NCBI GenBank assembly: GCA_020072585.1
Contig: JAIQGL010000003.1
Span: 62,001-126,000 of the forward strand
Length of the DNA stretch: 64,000 nucleotides
Direction of reading: 5' to 3'
Source of the DNA: Terriglobia bacterium
GTDB lineage: Bacteria > Acidobacteriota > Terriglobia > Terriglobales > Acidobacteriaceae
Under the pieces are notes generated by a model. That model saw nothing but the letters and a program-made list of their open reading frames with translations. It ran no database searches and was not told the origin of the DNA. Position 1 is the stretch's first letter; each line of letters opens with the position of its first letter. Below are positions 26,966 through 35,252 of this stretch, in pieces. The position numbers were made by a program, and so were the translations under genes.

Positions 26966-27661
26966 ATGCGAATTCTGATCGCAGAAGATGACGCTCCACT
27001 TGCAACCTTCATCGCTAAGGCCTTCAAATCTGAAGACCATGTCACTGAGATTGCCGCCAGCGGCGAAGATGCATTGCAGCGTTTACAAAAAGGATCGTTT
27101 GATCTACTCATCTTGGATTTAAACCTTCCTGTCGTTTCAGGCAGCGAAGTGCTCTCTAAGGTCAGGAGTGAGAATGCGGACATTCCCATCCTCATCCTGA
27201 CTGCGACTGACGAAGTGGCGGAGCGCGTCTCCTGTCTTGACGCGGGTGCGGATGATTATCTGACGAAGCCATTTTCCTTCTCAGAACTCGCAGCGCGCAT
27301 ACGGGCTGTGCTGCGAAGAAAAAACCATTCTGGACAGGCATATTTGAAAGTTGCCGATCTGGAACTGGACTACATGCAGAGAACAGTGCATCGCGGAGAC
27401 CGGAATATTGAACTTACGCCCAAAGAATTCGCGCTGCTCGAATATTTTATGCGCAATCCGGGACGGCGAATTACCCGCAACATGATCATTGAGCACGTGT
27501 GGAAGCTGTCACCGGATACCATGACCAATGTGGTGGACGTTTATGTGAATTATCTGCGTAAGAAGATCGATGAAGGTGCAAAGGTCAGATTGATTCGGAC
27601 GATTCGTGGTGTTGGATATGAGTTTGGTCCGTCTGATACTACGGACGAAGTGGAAGAGTAA
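26966..27661 (+). CDS. OmpR/PhoB-family response regulator
   Basis: 231 residues. The receiver domain (1-118) has acidic residues Glu7/Asp8/Asp9, phospho-acceptor Asp51 in LILDLNLPVVSG, Thr in ILTATDE and Lys in LTKPFSFSEL. The winged-helix DNA-binding domain (about 130-225) has LTPKEFALLEYFMRNPGR and the C-terminal IRTIRGVGYEF. No histidine kinase is adjacent, so it is an orphan in this window. The start ATG follows GGAG by about 14 bases. The gene sits in an AT-rich patch, unlike the GC-rich neighbours. Confidence 0.92.
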   Translation: MRILIAEDDAPLATFIAKAFKSEDHVTEIAASGEDALQRLQKGSFDLLILDLNLPVVSGSEVLSKVRSENADIPILILTATDEVAERVSCLDAGADDYLTKPFSFSELAARIRAVLRRKNHSGQAYLKVADLELDYMQRTVHRGDRNIELTPKEFALLEYFMRNPGRRITRNMIIEHVWKLSPDTMTNVVDVYVNYLRKKIDEGAKVRLIRTIRGVGYEFGPSDTTDEVEE

Positions 27662-27950
27662 GACTAGGCTGTATTTGGTCAGTGATATCAATAATAAGAA
27701 AATTCTTAGAAACAAAGATTGCCTGGTTCACTGGGATTACTTTCACTGGGATTACTTAAGTAGCATAAGAATTACGCATCTTCCGCGACAGACACCTGAT
27801 TTAACTTCAATAAGAAATCTCTTAAGAAATAAGATTGAGCTTAAGTACTAGTCCGAAAGCCCGATTGGCACTTAGCAGCAGGCTAAGGAGCCTCATGGCC
27901 GCATCCTCTTCGTTATCGCAGATGCCGGAGTCTTTTATCGGCTGCGGAAG
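27662..27950. other. AT-rich intergenic region with a 15-bp tandem repeat
   Basis: Two copies of TTCACTGGGATTAC lie at 27727-27740 and 27742-27755 (period 15). No gene and no strong terminator are seen. The two flanking genes are convergent. Confidence 0.45.
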
Positions 27951-28991
27951 TTACTTTTTCTCCGGCGCGATTGCACCCAGTCCTTCCAGTGCTTGCTTTG
28001 CGTCGTCTGATCCGGGATTAGCTTTTAGCGCACGTTGAAAAGCGTCGATTGCTTTGTCGCGCTGGTTCGTGAGCACATAATACGTGCCCAGAGACGACAA
28101 CGCTGCATCGTCCTCAGGGTTGCTCCTGGTGTATTTTTCCAGATACTCTGCAGCGCTTTGGTAATCACCAGCTTCGGCTGCCATTATGGCCAGGCCCTTT
28201 TGTGCGGCGGCACTGTGGGTTTGGACCAGTTGATAGCCGCCTGCAGCTAGTACCGCGGAAGTGATCACCAGGGTCACCAATTGCAACATCTTGTTATTAC
28301 GGGCGAAGGCACCCATGGGCAGACCGATGAGCAGACCGGTAACAAACCCTCCGAGATGGCACATGTTGTCGATGTTGCCGAATATGCCCCCGGATGACAT
28401 GCCCAGCACGAAATTCAAAACAGCAAAGCTGACAACGCTACTGAAGATCGAGCGCTTCTCACCTGCTGATATATTCAGATCGCCAAATTTCACTGCTGCC
28501 AATACTGCTCCAACGATGCCGAAGATAGCACCGGAAGCCCCCAGTTCACTGCGCCTAGGATCGTAGGCAATGCTCAAAAGGGCTCCGCCGACGCCGGTGA
28601 CCATATAAATTGCAAAAGTCTGCCACTTGCCGAACAGGCGTTCAGAGAGACGGCCGAGGCTCCAGAGGCACCACATGTTGAAGCCGATATGGAGAATGTC
28701 ACCGTGCAGAAAACCAGCCGTGAACAGTCGCCAATATTCGCCACTGAGCGTACGCGGGCCAATATTCGCACCCCAGAACTTCACGTGGAGACCAGGAACC
28801 ATTTCCAGAAGGAAGGCCAGGACGTTTATGGCAAGGAGAACGACCGTGACCTGGTAACGGCCCGCACCTCCCAGGGCCATGCTTCTTCGTGCGCGGCCAG
28901 TGGCCACGCCAGCACAGCGGTCGCACAGAACGGGCGCGACTCCTTCTTCGTTCACGGCAAGAGCCGTGCCACACTTCAGGCAACTAGGCAT
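27951..28991 (-). CDS. Rhomboid-family intramembrane serine protease with N-terminal zinc ribbon and C-terminal TPR
   Basis: 346 residues. The N-terminal Cys pairs C4/C7 and C23/C26 (CLKC, CDRC) look like a small zinc ribbon. The rhomboid core (about 48-250) has the GxSG motif GASGAIFG with nucleophile Ser153 and catalytic His212 in NMCHLGGF, and the HGDILHIGFNMWCLW segment. Residues about 265-340 look like two TPR repeats (AGDYQSAAEYLEKYTRSNPEDD, RDKAIDAFQRALKANPGSDD). It would cut a membrane protein within or near the bilayer; the substrate is unknown. It is convergent with the response regulator gene. Confidence 0.9.
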   Translation of the reverse strand: MPSCLKCGTALAVNEEGVAPVLCDRCAGVATGRARRSMALGGAGRYQVTVVLLAINVLAFLLEMVPGLHVKFWGANIGPRTLSGEYWRLFTAGFLHGDILHIGFNMWCLWSLGRLSERLFGKWQTFAIYMVTGVGGALLSIAYDPRRSELGASGAIFGIVGAVLAAVKFGDLNISAGEKRSIFSSVVSFAVLNFVLGMSSGGIFGNIDNMCHLGGFVTGLLIGLPMGAFARNNKMLQLVTLVITSAVLAAGGYQLVQTHSAAAQKGLAIMAAEAGDYQSAAEYLEKYTRSNPEDDAALSSLGTYYVLTNQRDKAIDAFQRALKANPGSDDAKQALEGLGAIAPEKK

Positions 28992-29291
28992 GATGAATAC
29001 AGGATAACAAGGAAGTCAAAAAAGCGGGTGGGTGGCCGCTCCAACGGAGAAACTGCGCAACTTCCGGCACTGTTGCTCACAATTCGCCTCAATCGGCCGA
29101 AGCAGCCACAATAAAACGCCTAGTGGTCTTTGTTCTCCGATTTGGATTGAGATGGCTGTTGCGCTTCGAGCAAATCGGCAAGGCGCTGCTCTCTGGTACG
29201 CCCTCGGCTTTCATGAAGATTGGCTCAAACTCATTTTAAGGCAAAGGGGAAAGCTCATTCCGCAGAGTCAAAAATAAGCTTGTGATTTCAG
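28992..29291. other. Intergenic region, no gene recognised
   Basis: 300 bp between the rhomboid start and the cydB stop. A frame at 29032-29277 has no recognisable product. I looked on the minus strand after cydB for a small CydX-like gene and found none. Confidence 0.4.
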
Positions 29292-30317
29292 TTATGCGGT
29301 CACTTTTCCACGGAACATCCGATAAATAAATACAAAGTACCCTAGCGCCAGCGCCATGCCAAAGCTCCACCAGATCAACCCGACTGAGAGAGAGTAAGAA
29401 CCAGCGGCGGCATTGTAAATGGTGATATTCAGTGCCGGATTAGTCGTTGAGATGAGCAAATTAGGATAGACCGCGGCGGCCGCGCCCACCAGCATGAAGA
29501 TCAGATAGGCACTCGAGGATAGAAAGGCCCCTTTGTCCTGTCCGCGTCGGCGATGAAAAAACATAGCCATCAGGCTCAGAGCAACCGCAACAGGAATCGC
29601 AAACAGGACCGGGAAGCTGCGGTAGTTCGTGAGCACTTCAGGCCGTATAGTGAGCGTGGCCCCTAAGCTCAAAAACGTTACCAGGACCAGCACCGGCCAG
29701 AGCACTGTTGCCACGCGGCGGGCGCGCAGGTTCAGGTCGCCGGAAGTTTTCACTGCCACGTAGTGTGCACCATGCAGGGTCAAAGCAACCAGAGCCACCA
29801 CGCCGGCGATTACCGTATACCAATCTAAAATTCCCGGTTCGGCGCCCGGACGCCAATTGGTCCATAAAGGAAGAAAGAAATAGCCTTCTTTGTTCAACGG
29901 CACTCCGCGAACAACATTTCCCAGGGCCGCACCGTAAAAAACCGTCAACAGGAGACTTGAAATGGCAAAGCAACCGTCAAAGAACCCTCGCCAGACGGCC
30001 CCCTCCAGATGCATGCGCAATTCAATACCGATGCCGCGCAGAATCAGCAACCACAACACAATTATCAGAGGAAGATAGAAACCGCTAAAGCCGGAGGCAT
30101 AGAGCAGGGGGAAAGCGAAAAATAGAGTGCCGCCCCCGGCCAGCAGCCAGACCTCGTTGCCGTCCCATACCGGGCCTATCGTGCGAATTACAGTTCGCCG
30201 CTCCTGATCTGTCTTGGCAATCATCAGGTGCAGCACACCGGCGCCCAGATCGAAGCCATCGAGAACCACATAGGCGGTAATCATTACCGCAACAAGCCAG
30301 AACCAGATAAAGAGCAT
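29292..30317 (-). CDS. cydB: Cytochrome bd ubiquinol oxidase subunit II
   Basis: 341-residue inner-membrane subunit with about eight hydrophobic segments. The N-terminus MLFIWFWLVAVMITAYVVLDGFDLGAGVLHL is the CydB signature, with GPVWDGNEVWLLAGGGTLFFAFP following. It forms the quinol oxidase with CydA, reducing O2 to water without pumping protons. It lies 13 bp downstream of cydA. No CydX-like small gene follows it. Confidence 0.95.
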   Translation of the reverse strand: MLFIWFWLVAVMITAYVVLDGFDLGAGVLHLMIAKTDQERRTVIRTIGPVWDGNEVWLLAGGGTLFFAFPLLYASGFSGFYLPLIIVLWLLILRGIGIELRMHLEGAVWRGFFDGCFAISSLLLTVFYGAALGNVVRGVPLNKEGYFFLPLWTNWRPGAEPGILDWYTVIAGVVALVALTLHGAHYVAVKTSGDLNLRARRVATVLWPVLVLVTFLSLGATLTIRPEVLTNYRSFPVLFAIPVAVALSLMAMFFHRRRGQDKGAFLSSSAYLIFMLVGAAAAVYPNLLISTTNPALNITIYNAAAGSYSLSVGLIWWSFGMALALGYFVFIYRMFRGKVTA

Positions 30318-30330
30318 GTTTTCGATTCTC

Positions 30331-31695
30331 CTAAGCTACGGTAATCGGATCGCCTGCATGCGAAACGCCATCAGGGCGCGGCTCAGGGCCGTGTGCAATC
30401 TCTCGATTCACCAGGACCAGGAATAGAATGGCCAGCACTGTGTAGAGCCCCATAAAGCCAAGCAGCGTGAACAGTCCGTTGCCGGCGTGAACATATTTTG
30501 AATAGCCCTCGGTGGTCCGCATGAGTCCATAGACCAGCCATGGCTGCCGGCCAATCTCCGCGGTCATCCATCCCGCGGTGTTTGCGATATACGGCAGAGG
30601 CAGGCAGAGCATGATGATCCAGAGCATCCAGCGCGATTCATACAGCTTTCTGCGCCATAGCAGAAAAGTCCCAGCCGCCATCACCGCGATAAAGATGGTC
30701 CCCAGCCCGGCCATGATGTGATAGCTGTAGTAAAGCAGAGGAATGTTCGTGGGCCACTGGTCTTTGGGATATTCGTTCAAACCTTTTACTTCAGCCGTGG
30801 TGGTGCCATAGATCAGGAAGCTCAGGACTCTATTGACGACCAGCGGATTGTCGATTCGCTGGTGTTCTTCATCCGGCTGCCCCAGAATGACCATGGGGGC
30901 ACCATTCTCGGTCTTGAACAAACCTTCCATAGCGGCAGTTGTAACCGGCTGATAGCGGGCCATGTATTTGCCATGGAGATCGCCAGTCGGGAAGATCTGC
31001 AGCGTGGAAAAAATAACACCGGCAATCACGCCTACGCGCACAAAGACGCGTCCGTATTCGATAAATGTCCCTTCCAGCAGGTAATAAGCGCCTACCGCAG
31101 CCATTACAAAGGCGGCGGTAATCACGGCGCCGCTCATGTTATGCGCATATTGCAGCTGCGCCCACGGGTTCAGCAGCAGTCCCCAGAAGCTGATGACTTG
31201 AAAGCTGCCGTCCGCCCCGCGGGCAAAGGCCACTGGGTGCTGCATCCACGCATCGGTCACAATGATGAAGTAGCCGGAAAGCCATGAGCCAAAAAACACC
31301 AGGAACGCCGCCCACCAGTGTCCTTTGGGGCTTAGGCGCTTTTCCCCATAGAGGAAGAGGCCCAGGAACGCGGACTCCAGAAAGAATGAGAACACGCCTT
31401 CCATTACCAGAGGTTGGCCTATCACGCCACCAGTCACGCGGGAAAAGTGTGACCAGTTGGTGCCGAACTGGAATTCCATGGGGATACCAGTGACCACGCC
31501 CAGAATAAAGTTGATGCCAAAAATCTTCGCCCAGAAGCGGGCGGATTGGTTGTAAATGTCATTGTGCGTACGCAGGGCAAGGGTCTTCAACACTACGATG
31601 AGCAGCGCCAGCCCCATCGTCAATTGCGGAAAGAGATAGTGAAAAGTTGCGGTAAAGGCAAAGTGGAGCCGGTGAATCAGTAGAGCACTATCCAT
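30331..31695 (-). CDS. cydA: Cytochrome bd ubiquinol oxidase subunit I
   Basis: 454-residue haem-bearing subunit. Seen: the N-terminus RLHFAFTATFHYLFPQLTMG with the haem-ligand His, LGVVTGIPMEFQFGTNWSHFS, and GRQPWLVYGLMRTTEG near the C-terminus. The quinol loop after the EEHQRIDNP segment is short, and the protein is about 70 residues shorter than E. coli CydA, so it belongs to the short-Q-loop (CIO-like) group. Two in-frame ATGs lie close together; I choose 31695 because AGGAG sits 6 bases before it, whereas it abuts the ATG at 31701. bd oxidases contain no copper, which is notable beside the metal-linked block that follows. Confidence 0.95.
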   Translation of the reverse strand: MDSALLIHRLHFAFTATFHYLFPQLTMGLALLIVVLKTLALRTHNDIYNQSARFWAKIFGINFILGVVTGIPMEFQFGTNWSHFSRVTGGVIGQPLVMEGVFSFFLESAFLGLFLYGEKRLSPKGHWWAAFLVFFGSWLSGYFIIVTDAWMQHPVAFARGADGSFQVISFWGLLLNPWAQLQYAHNMSGAVITAAFVMAAVGAYYLLEGTFIEYGRVFVRVGVIAGVIFSTLQIFPTGDLHGKYMARYQPVTTAAMEGLFKTENGAPMVILGQPDEEHQRIDNPLVVNRVLSFLIYGTTTAEVKGLNEYPKDQWPTNIPLLYYSYHIMAGLGTIFIAVMAAGTFLLWRRKLYESRWMLWIIMLCLPLPYIANTAGWMTAEIGRQPWLVYGLMRTTEGYSKYVHAGNGLFTLLGFMGLYTVLAILFLVLVNREIAHGPEPRPDGVSHAGDPITVA

Positions 31696-31808
31696 CCTCA
31701 TCTCCTGACAGGCCTTGCGTTACAACACAATCGTATGGTGCACGTGCGTGAGACGCAACGGTGCGTATGAATTTAAGCTGAAATTAATTTGGGGCGGTGT
31801 GATTCTGC

Positions 31809-32540
31809 TTACCCATGAGTTGCCACGCGGAATAGCATCACAACACCCAGAGCAAGAATGAGTAACGATACCAGCCGGCGGAAGTAAATTTCTGGAATGC
31901 GTACCAGCACGCGTCCGCCAACGATGGTGCCAATGGCAGCGCCCACGACCATGACGGCAATCCAGAGCGCCAGTCGATGGACCGTATCTGGACTGGTAAA
32001 GAAATAGACCGGCATACGGGCGCCATCGACCACAAGCGCGATAGCAGTTGCCGTGGCAACAAATGTTTTGGCTTCAAGATTGAACCCCAGGAGTGCCGCG
32101 GAACGGATTCCACCCTGGTTGCCGACAAGGCCGCCCAGCACTCCGGATACAGCTCCGCCGAGCCATGCGGCCTTGCGGCCAAAGCGCATCTTCCGGGAAA
32201 TCCCCGTCAGGCCTGTAAGACCGGCAAAGATCAGCAACGCCCCAAGGATGTAAGCCAGAATCGGGCTGCTGAAACGGGAGCCAAGCAGCGCACCCAGAAG
32301 CCCTCCTGCGGCGCTGGCGATGCCAAAGTGTTTGAGCACCTCGCGGTCAATTGTGTGCCGCAAATTCCAGAAGCGGATGACCGTGGCGACGAGATGTGGA
32401 ATCGAGACTGCCACCACTGCTTCTTTCGTTCCAACACTCAGCGCCAAAAGAGGCGTGAGAACGCTGCCAATGCCAAAGCCGGCCAGCGCGGCAATCGCGC
32501 CGGCCAGAATCGACGCAAAGAAGAGCAGGACGGCAATCAT
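31809..32540 (-). CDS. TSUP family (TauE/SafE) permease
   Basis: 243-residue membrane protein with the TSUP pattern: AALAGFGIGSVLTPLLALSVG near the N-terminus and VSGVLGGLVGNQGGIRSAALL in the middle. Substrate unknown; sulfite or other small anions in the family. Its ATG overlaps the stop of the hemerythrin gene (ATGA), so it is the third gene of an operon with that gene and the outer-membrane protein. It is distinct in sequence from the TSUP gene at 18959. Confidence 0.87.
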   Translation of the reverse strand: MIAVLLFFASILAGAIAALAGFGIGSVLTPLLALSVGTKEAVVAVSIPHLVATVIRFWNLRHTIDREVLKHFGIASAAGGLLGALLGSRFSSPILAYILGALLIFAGLTGLTGISRKMRFGRKAAWLGGAVSGVLGGLVGNQGGIRSAALLGFNLEAKTFVATATAIALVVDGARMPVYFFTSPDTVHRLALWIAVMVVGAAIGTIVGGRVLVRIPEIYFRRLVSLLILALGVVMLFRVATHG

Positions 32541-33244
32541 TTGGCCGGTGGAACTGATGGTGTGAACTGCGAAATGTCATAGATGCCGAATTGCTTTTCC
32601 AATTCGGTCACCTGGTCCACGGCCATGTCAAAGCCGTCGCCGGCAAAGGTCTTGCGCTCAATGCGCTCGAATTCTTCACCCATGGCGTCATACTCGTGTT
32701 TGCTGACCAGGCTGTGCAGTGCCGGGAAGAGCACCGTATCCTCCCGCGCTTCATGCGGGCGATACATGCGGTTGAAGGCCGCCAGCATTGTATTGAGCGT
32801 CTGCGTGTCCCCGCTCTTTACCGTGGCAATGATGCTCTCCGTTACGCGCCGGCCCATGGCGTGCTGCGCGCGCAGGTTCACGGTCAACTCCACCAGTTTG
32901 CCGGCCTTTTCAAAGCGGGGAAAAATGTGCTGTTCTTCCAACTTTTCGTGATAGTCCTCAATGAAGCTCTTGATAATTCCCGCCGACTTGACGATGATCG
33001 CCGGATCGAATTTCTCATGGCCCTGAATACGGCGGATGGCCTCGTCATAGATCAGCAGAATGCGATTGAGCACACCATGCTCACGCATGAGGTCTTCATT
33101 GGTGGAAACGTCCTCTTCCGGTTCTTCTTTTTTGGCGGATTTTTTTGCCGTCTTCTGCACGGCCAGAGCAGAGAAGGGTGTCACAAGAGTAGAAGTCGCT
33201 ACAGCAGAAGTTCCAACGAGAAAAGTGCGGCGTGATGTTTTCAT
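32537..33244 (-). CDS. Tat-secreted hemerythrin-domain protein
   Basis: 235 residues. A twin-arginine signal (MKTSRRTFLVGTSAVATSTLVTPF) directs export of a folded, probably metal-loaded, protein. The four-helix hemerythrin domain (about 50-215) shows the His/Glu pattern: MREHGVLNRIL, IEDYHEKLEEQHIFPRFE, RAQHAMGRRVTE and YRPHEAREDTVLFPALH, which would hold a di-iron centre for O2 or NO binding or sensing. It lies 9 bp after the outer-membrane protein gene and overlaps the TSUP gene. A role in metal or oxidative stress is inference from the neighbours. Confidence 0.9.
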   Translation of the reverse strand: MKTSRRTFLVGTSAVATSTLVTPFSALAVQKTAKKSAKKEEPEEDVSTNEDLMREHGVLNRILLIYDEAIRRIQGHEKFDPAIIVKSAGIIKSFIEDYHEKLEEQHIFPRFEKAGKLVELTVNLRAQHAMGRRVTESIIATVKSGDTQTLNTMLAAFNRMYRPHEAREDTVLFPALHSLVSKHEYDAMGEEFERIERKTFAGDGFDMAVDQVTELEKQFGIYDISQFTPSVPPAK

Positions 33245-33253
33245 ATCAGGTCC

Positions 33254-34630
33254 TCAATGTGTGTGAGCATCGCCTTTGGGGCGCACACGTATAAACAATA
33301 TAGCTCCCACGGGATGCTCTCCGTATATTGGAATGAGAAAATCAGGTTTAGCATAGAAACTAACCTGGCCTCCCACAGCGGTTGATAGGCCGGGGACCAG
33401 CGGGAATTCGCGGTCGTAGCCCGCGGTGTAAGCCTGGATGCGGGCCAGCAAAGTTTCATCAAAGCCCGCGGGCTCGGGCTGTTTTCCCAGCAGCAACTCG
33501 CTGGTGCGGTCCAGGTTTTCAATGCGTCCCCAGACGCGATTGCGTTGGGAAAATTGAAGCATGGATTCAGCCAGATAACCATTGAAAACCTGACCTGTTT
33601 CGAGCACACGGTTCCGGCCCCACAGCAACGTAGATGCCCAATGCCCTCCCGCCAACGGGCGGTTGTACGTGATTGAGGCCGTCATGCGTTGAACGTCTTC
33701 GCCGGGATGCAGATCTTCAGGGCTGTTGAGATGGGCGAATGAGTATTGCGCGCTCCAGTTTTGCCCAGGCTGCGCGGTTAGACGCGTGGACCAGGAATCG
33801 ACGGCGCCATGGTCGATGTTCCAGCGAAACTCGTCTGGCTCACGACCGTGAAACCCGGAGACCTCAATGCGGGCCTTTTTATAAGCCAATCCGGCGGTCA
33901 CCACATCATTCACGATGTGCGTTGAATCCTGGAGATGATGGCCAAGTGAGGCCACCGGATTTTCTGATGCCGAAGCGCGGTGCGCATAGGCGCTGGGCCC
34001 CATGGCCGGATCTCCGACAGGCGCCGCGTAGAAAGAAAGGAGAGCATTGCTGCTCAGCCGCAAATCGTAAAGCGCCGCCAGTTCCATAATGAAGTCGTGC
34101 GGGTGCTGGCCGTCATTGATCGGCTTGCCGAAGGCCGTTTCTCCCTGCTGGAAGAGCAGCGGGTAGGAGCGATTAGTCACCGTTGCAGGCTCCAGGCTCA
34201 GCATGGTGCGGAGCGTGAGCTGGCCGCGCCCGATCTGGCGCTGTGCCATGGGCATAAACCAATTGGTAGAAAAGATTTTGTCATAACCGCGTGGACCACT
34301 CTGCTGCAATGCGCTCAAAAAGGCCGCGCCATGGAACATAAACAGCCATTTGCCACTGGGACGCATAATCATCGGCTCGTCCATGGAATTTGGCTGCGCT
34401 GAGGTGCCAGCGGTGGAGTGATGCAGGATTTCGTCAATGAATGTGGCTGCGTGGTGGTGTCCGGCGTCGTGCTGCATGCCGGGCATGTCTTGCATGCTGT
34501 CCTGCGATGCTTGTGGTTCCTGTGCTTGCTTCGTGCCATGCCGGTGTTGAGCTGTTTGTGGTTCCTCCGCAGCAGTAGCAAAATGGGAAAAAAACAAAAG
34601 AAAGAAGACAGATATAGATAAAAATTTCAT
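33254..34630 (-). CDS. Secreted His/Met-rich outer-membrane beta-barrel protein, function unknown
   Basis: 458 residues. The signal peptide (MKFLSISVFFLLFFSHFATA) is followed by a His/Met-rich segment at about 25-65 with HRHG, DSMQDMPGMQHDAGHHHAAT, resembling metal-binding N-termini of CopB/PcoB-type proteins. The rest has alternating aromatic/polar strands ending in VGAILFIRVRPKGDAHTH, like a beta-barrel of moderate size. Proteins of this kind are often found near metal efflux genes, from general knowledge. It heads the operon with hemerythrin and TSUP genes. Cu or another soft metal as ligand is inference. Confidence 0.72.
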   Translation of the reverse strand: MKFLSISVFFLLFFSHFATAAEEPQTAQHRHGTKQAQEPQASQDSMQDMPGMQHDAGHHHAATFIDEILHHSTAGTSAQPNSMDEPMIMRPSGKWLFMFHGAAFLSALQQSGPRGYDKIFSTNWFMPMAQRQIGRGQLTLRTMLSLEPATVTNRSYPLLFQQGETAFGKPINDGQHPHDFIMELAALYDLRLSSNALLSFYAAPVGDPAMGPSAYAHRASASENPVASLGHHLQDSTHIVNDVVTAGLAYKKARIEVSGFHGREPDEFRWNIDHGAVDSWSTRLTAQPGQNWSAQYSFAHLNSPEDLHPGEDVQRMTASITYNRPLAGGHWASTLLWGRNRVLETGQVFNGYLAESMLQFSQRNRVWGRIENLDRTSELLLGKQPEPAGFDETLLARIQAYTAGYDREFPLVPGLSTAVGGQVSFYAKPDFLIPIYGEHPVGAILFIRVRPKGDAHTH

Positions 34631-34734
34631 GAAAATCCTTGATGCTCTCCGAGTCGAGCAGTGCGTTACTTTGGAGCATCATCGCTCGTGCAATTTTGGG
34701 GACTGGTTGATGAGCGTTTTCAAAAAACTTCAGA

Positions 34735-35109
34735 TCAGATGCGAAGCGCGAGCGGGCCGGGTGGGCCTGAGACGGGAGGTGCGATTTCAACGGCATGGCT
34801 TAAGCGATCGCTTGATTCAAAAAACGAATTGCGAACAAGTCCCGCGGCGGCAAGTGGGGCGGGAATAACTGCCGTATTCAAAAGGGCTTCGGGGGCATGC
34901 TCTCCATTGCAGCAGATATGTCCGGAATTGGGTGCAGAGGGCGTGGCAGGCGCGGAATCATGGCAGCCAGTGTCTGAAGTGAAGGCTGCTTCCACATTTG
35001 TCATCGATGTCAGGCCATTGGTGCAGGACGCCTGCAACAAAAGGGCCGCTATGGCCACAAAGGCTGCAACCCTGCTGGTAAATCGAACCATCGAACCTAT
35101 TCCCATCAT
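34735..35109 (-). CDS. Small secreted Cys-rich protein, metal-linked candidate
   Basis: About 124 residues. A hydrophobic N-terminal segment (SRVAAFVAIAALLLQASC) looks like a signal peptide or lipoprotein signal. The mature part carries GCHDSAP and HICCNGEH and ends in PPVSGPPGPLALRI. The paired Cys/His and the late Gly-Pro-Pro resemble the protein at 41261 and the DUF2946-like small proteins near metal efflux operons. I choose the ATG at 35109 (GGGA upstream); 35091 is also possible, and the open frame to 35262 would run into tolC's leader. It is divergent from the RND operon. Confidence 0.62.
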   Translation of the reverse strand: MMGIGSMVRFTSRVAAFVAIAALLLQASCTNGLTSMTNVEAAFTSDTGCHDSAPATPSAPNSGHICCNGEHAPEALLNTAVIPAPLAAAGLVRNSFFESSDRLSHAVEIAPPVSGPPGPLALRI

Positions 35110-35252
35110 GCAATTTCCCGCAGCCCGGGCTGCTCTCTTGATTCTATCGCATGACCACATCGGGCGTTCTGTTTGCGTCCAAGTTTTTGGGCAATCAAGT
35201 TCCATCCCGGGATTCCCGAAACGTATACTGTTGGCTCTTTGCAGGAGGTCCT

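Noticed and set aside
29032-29277. Short plus-strand frame between rhomboid and cydB
   Set aside because: No homology or Shine-Dalgarno; not a CydX on either strand.
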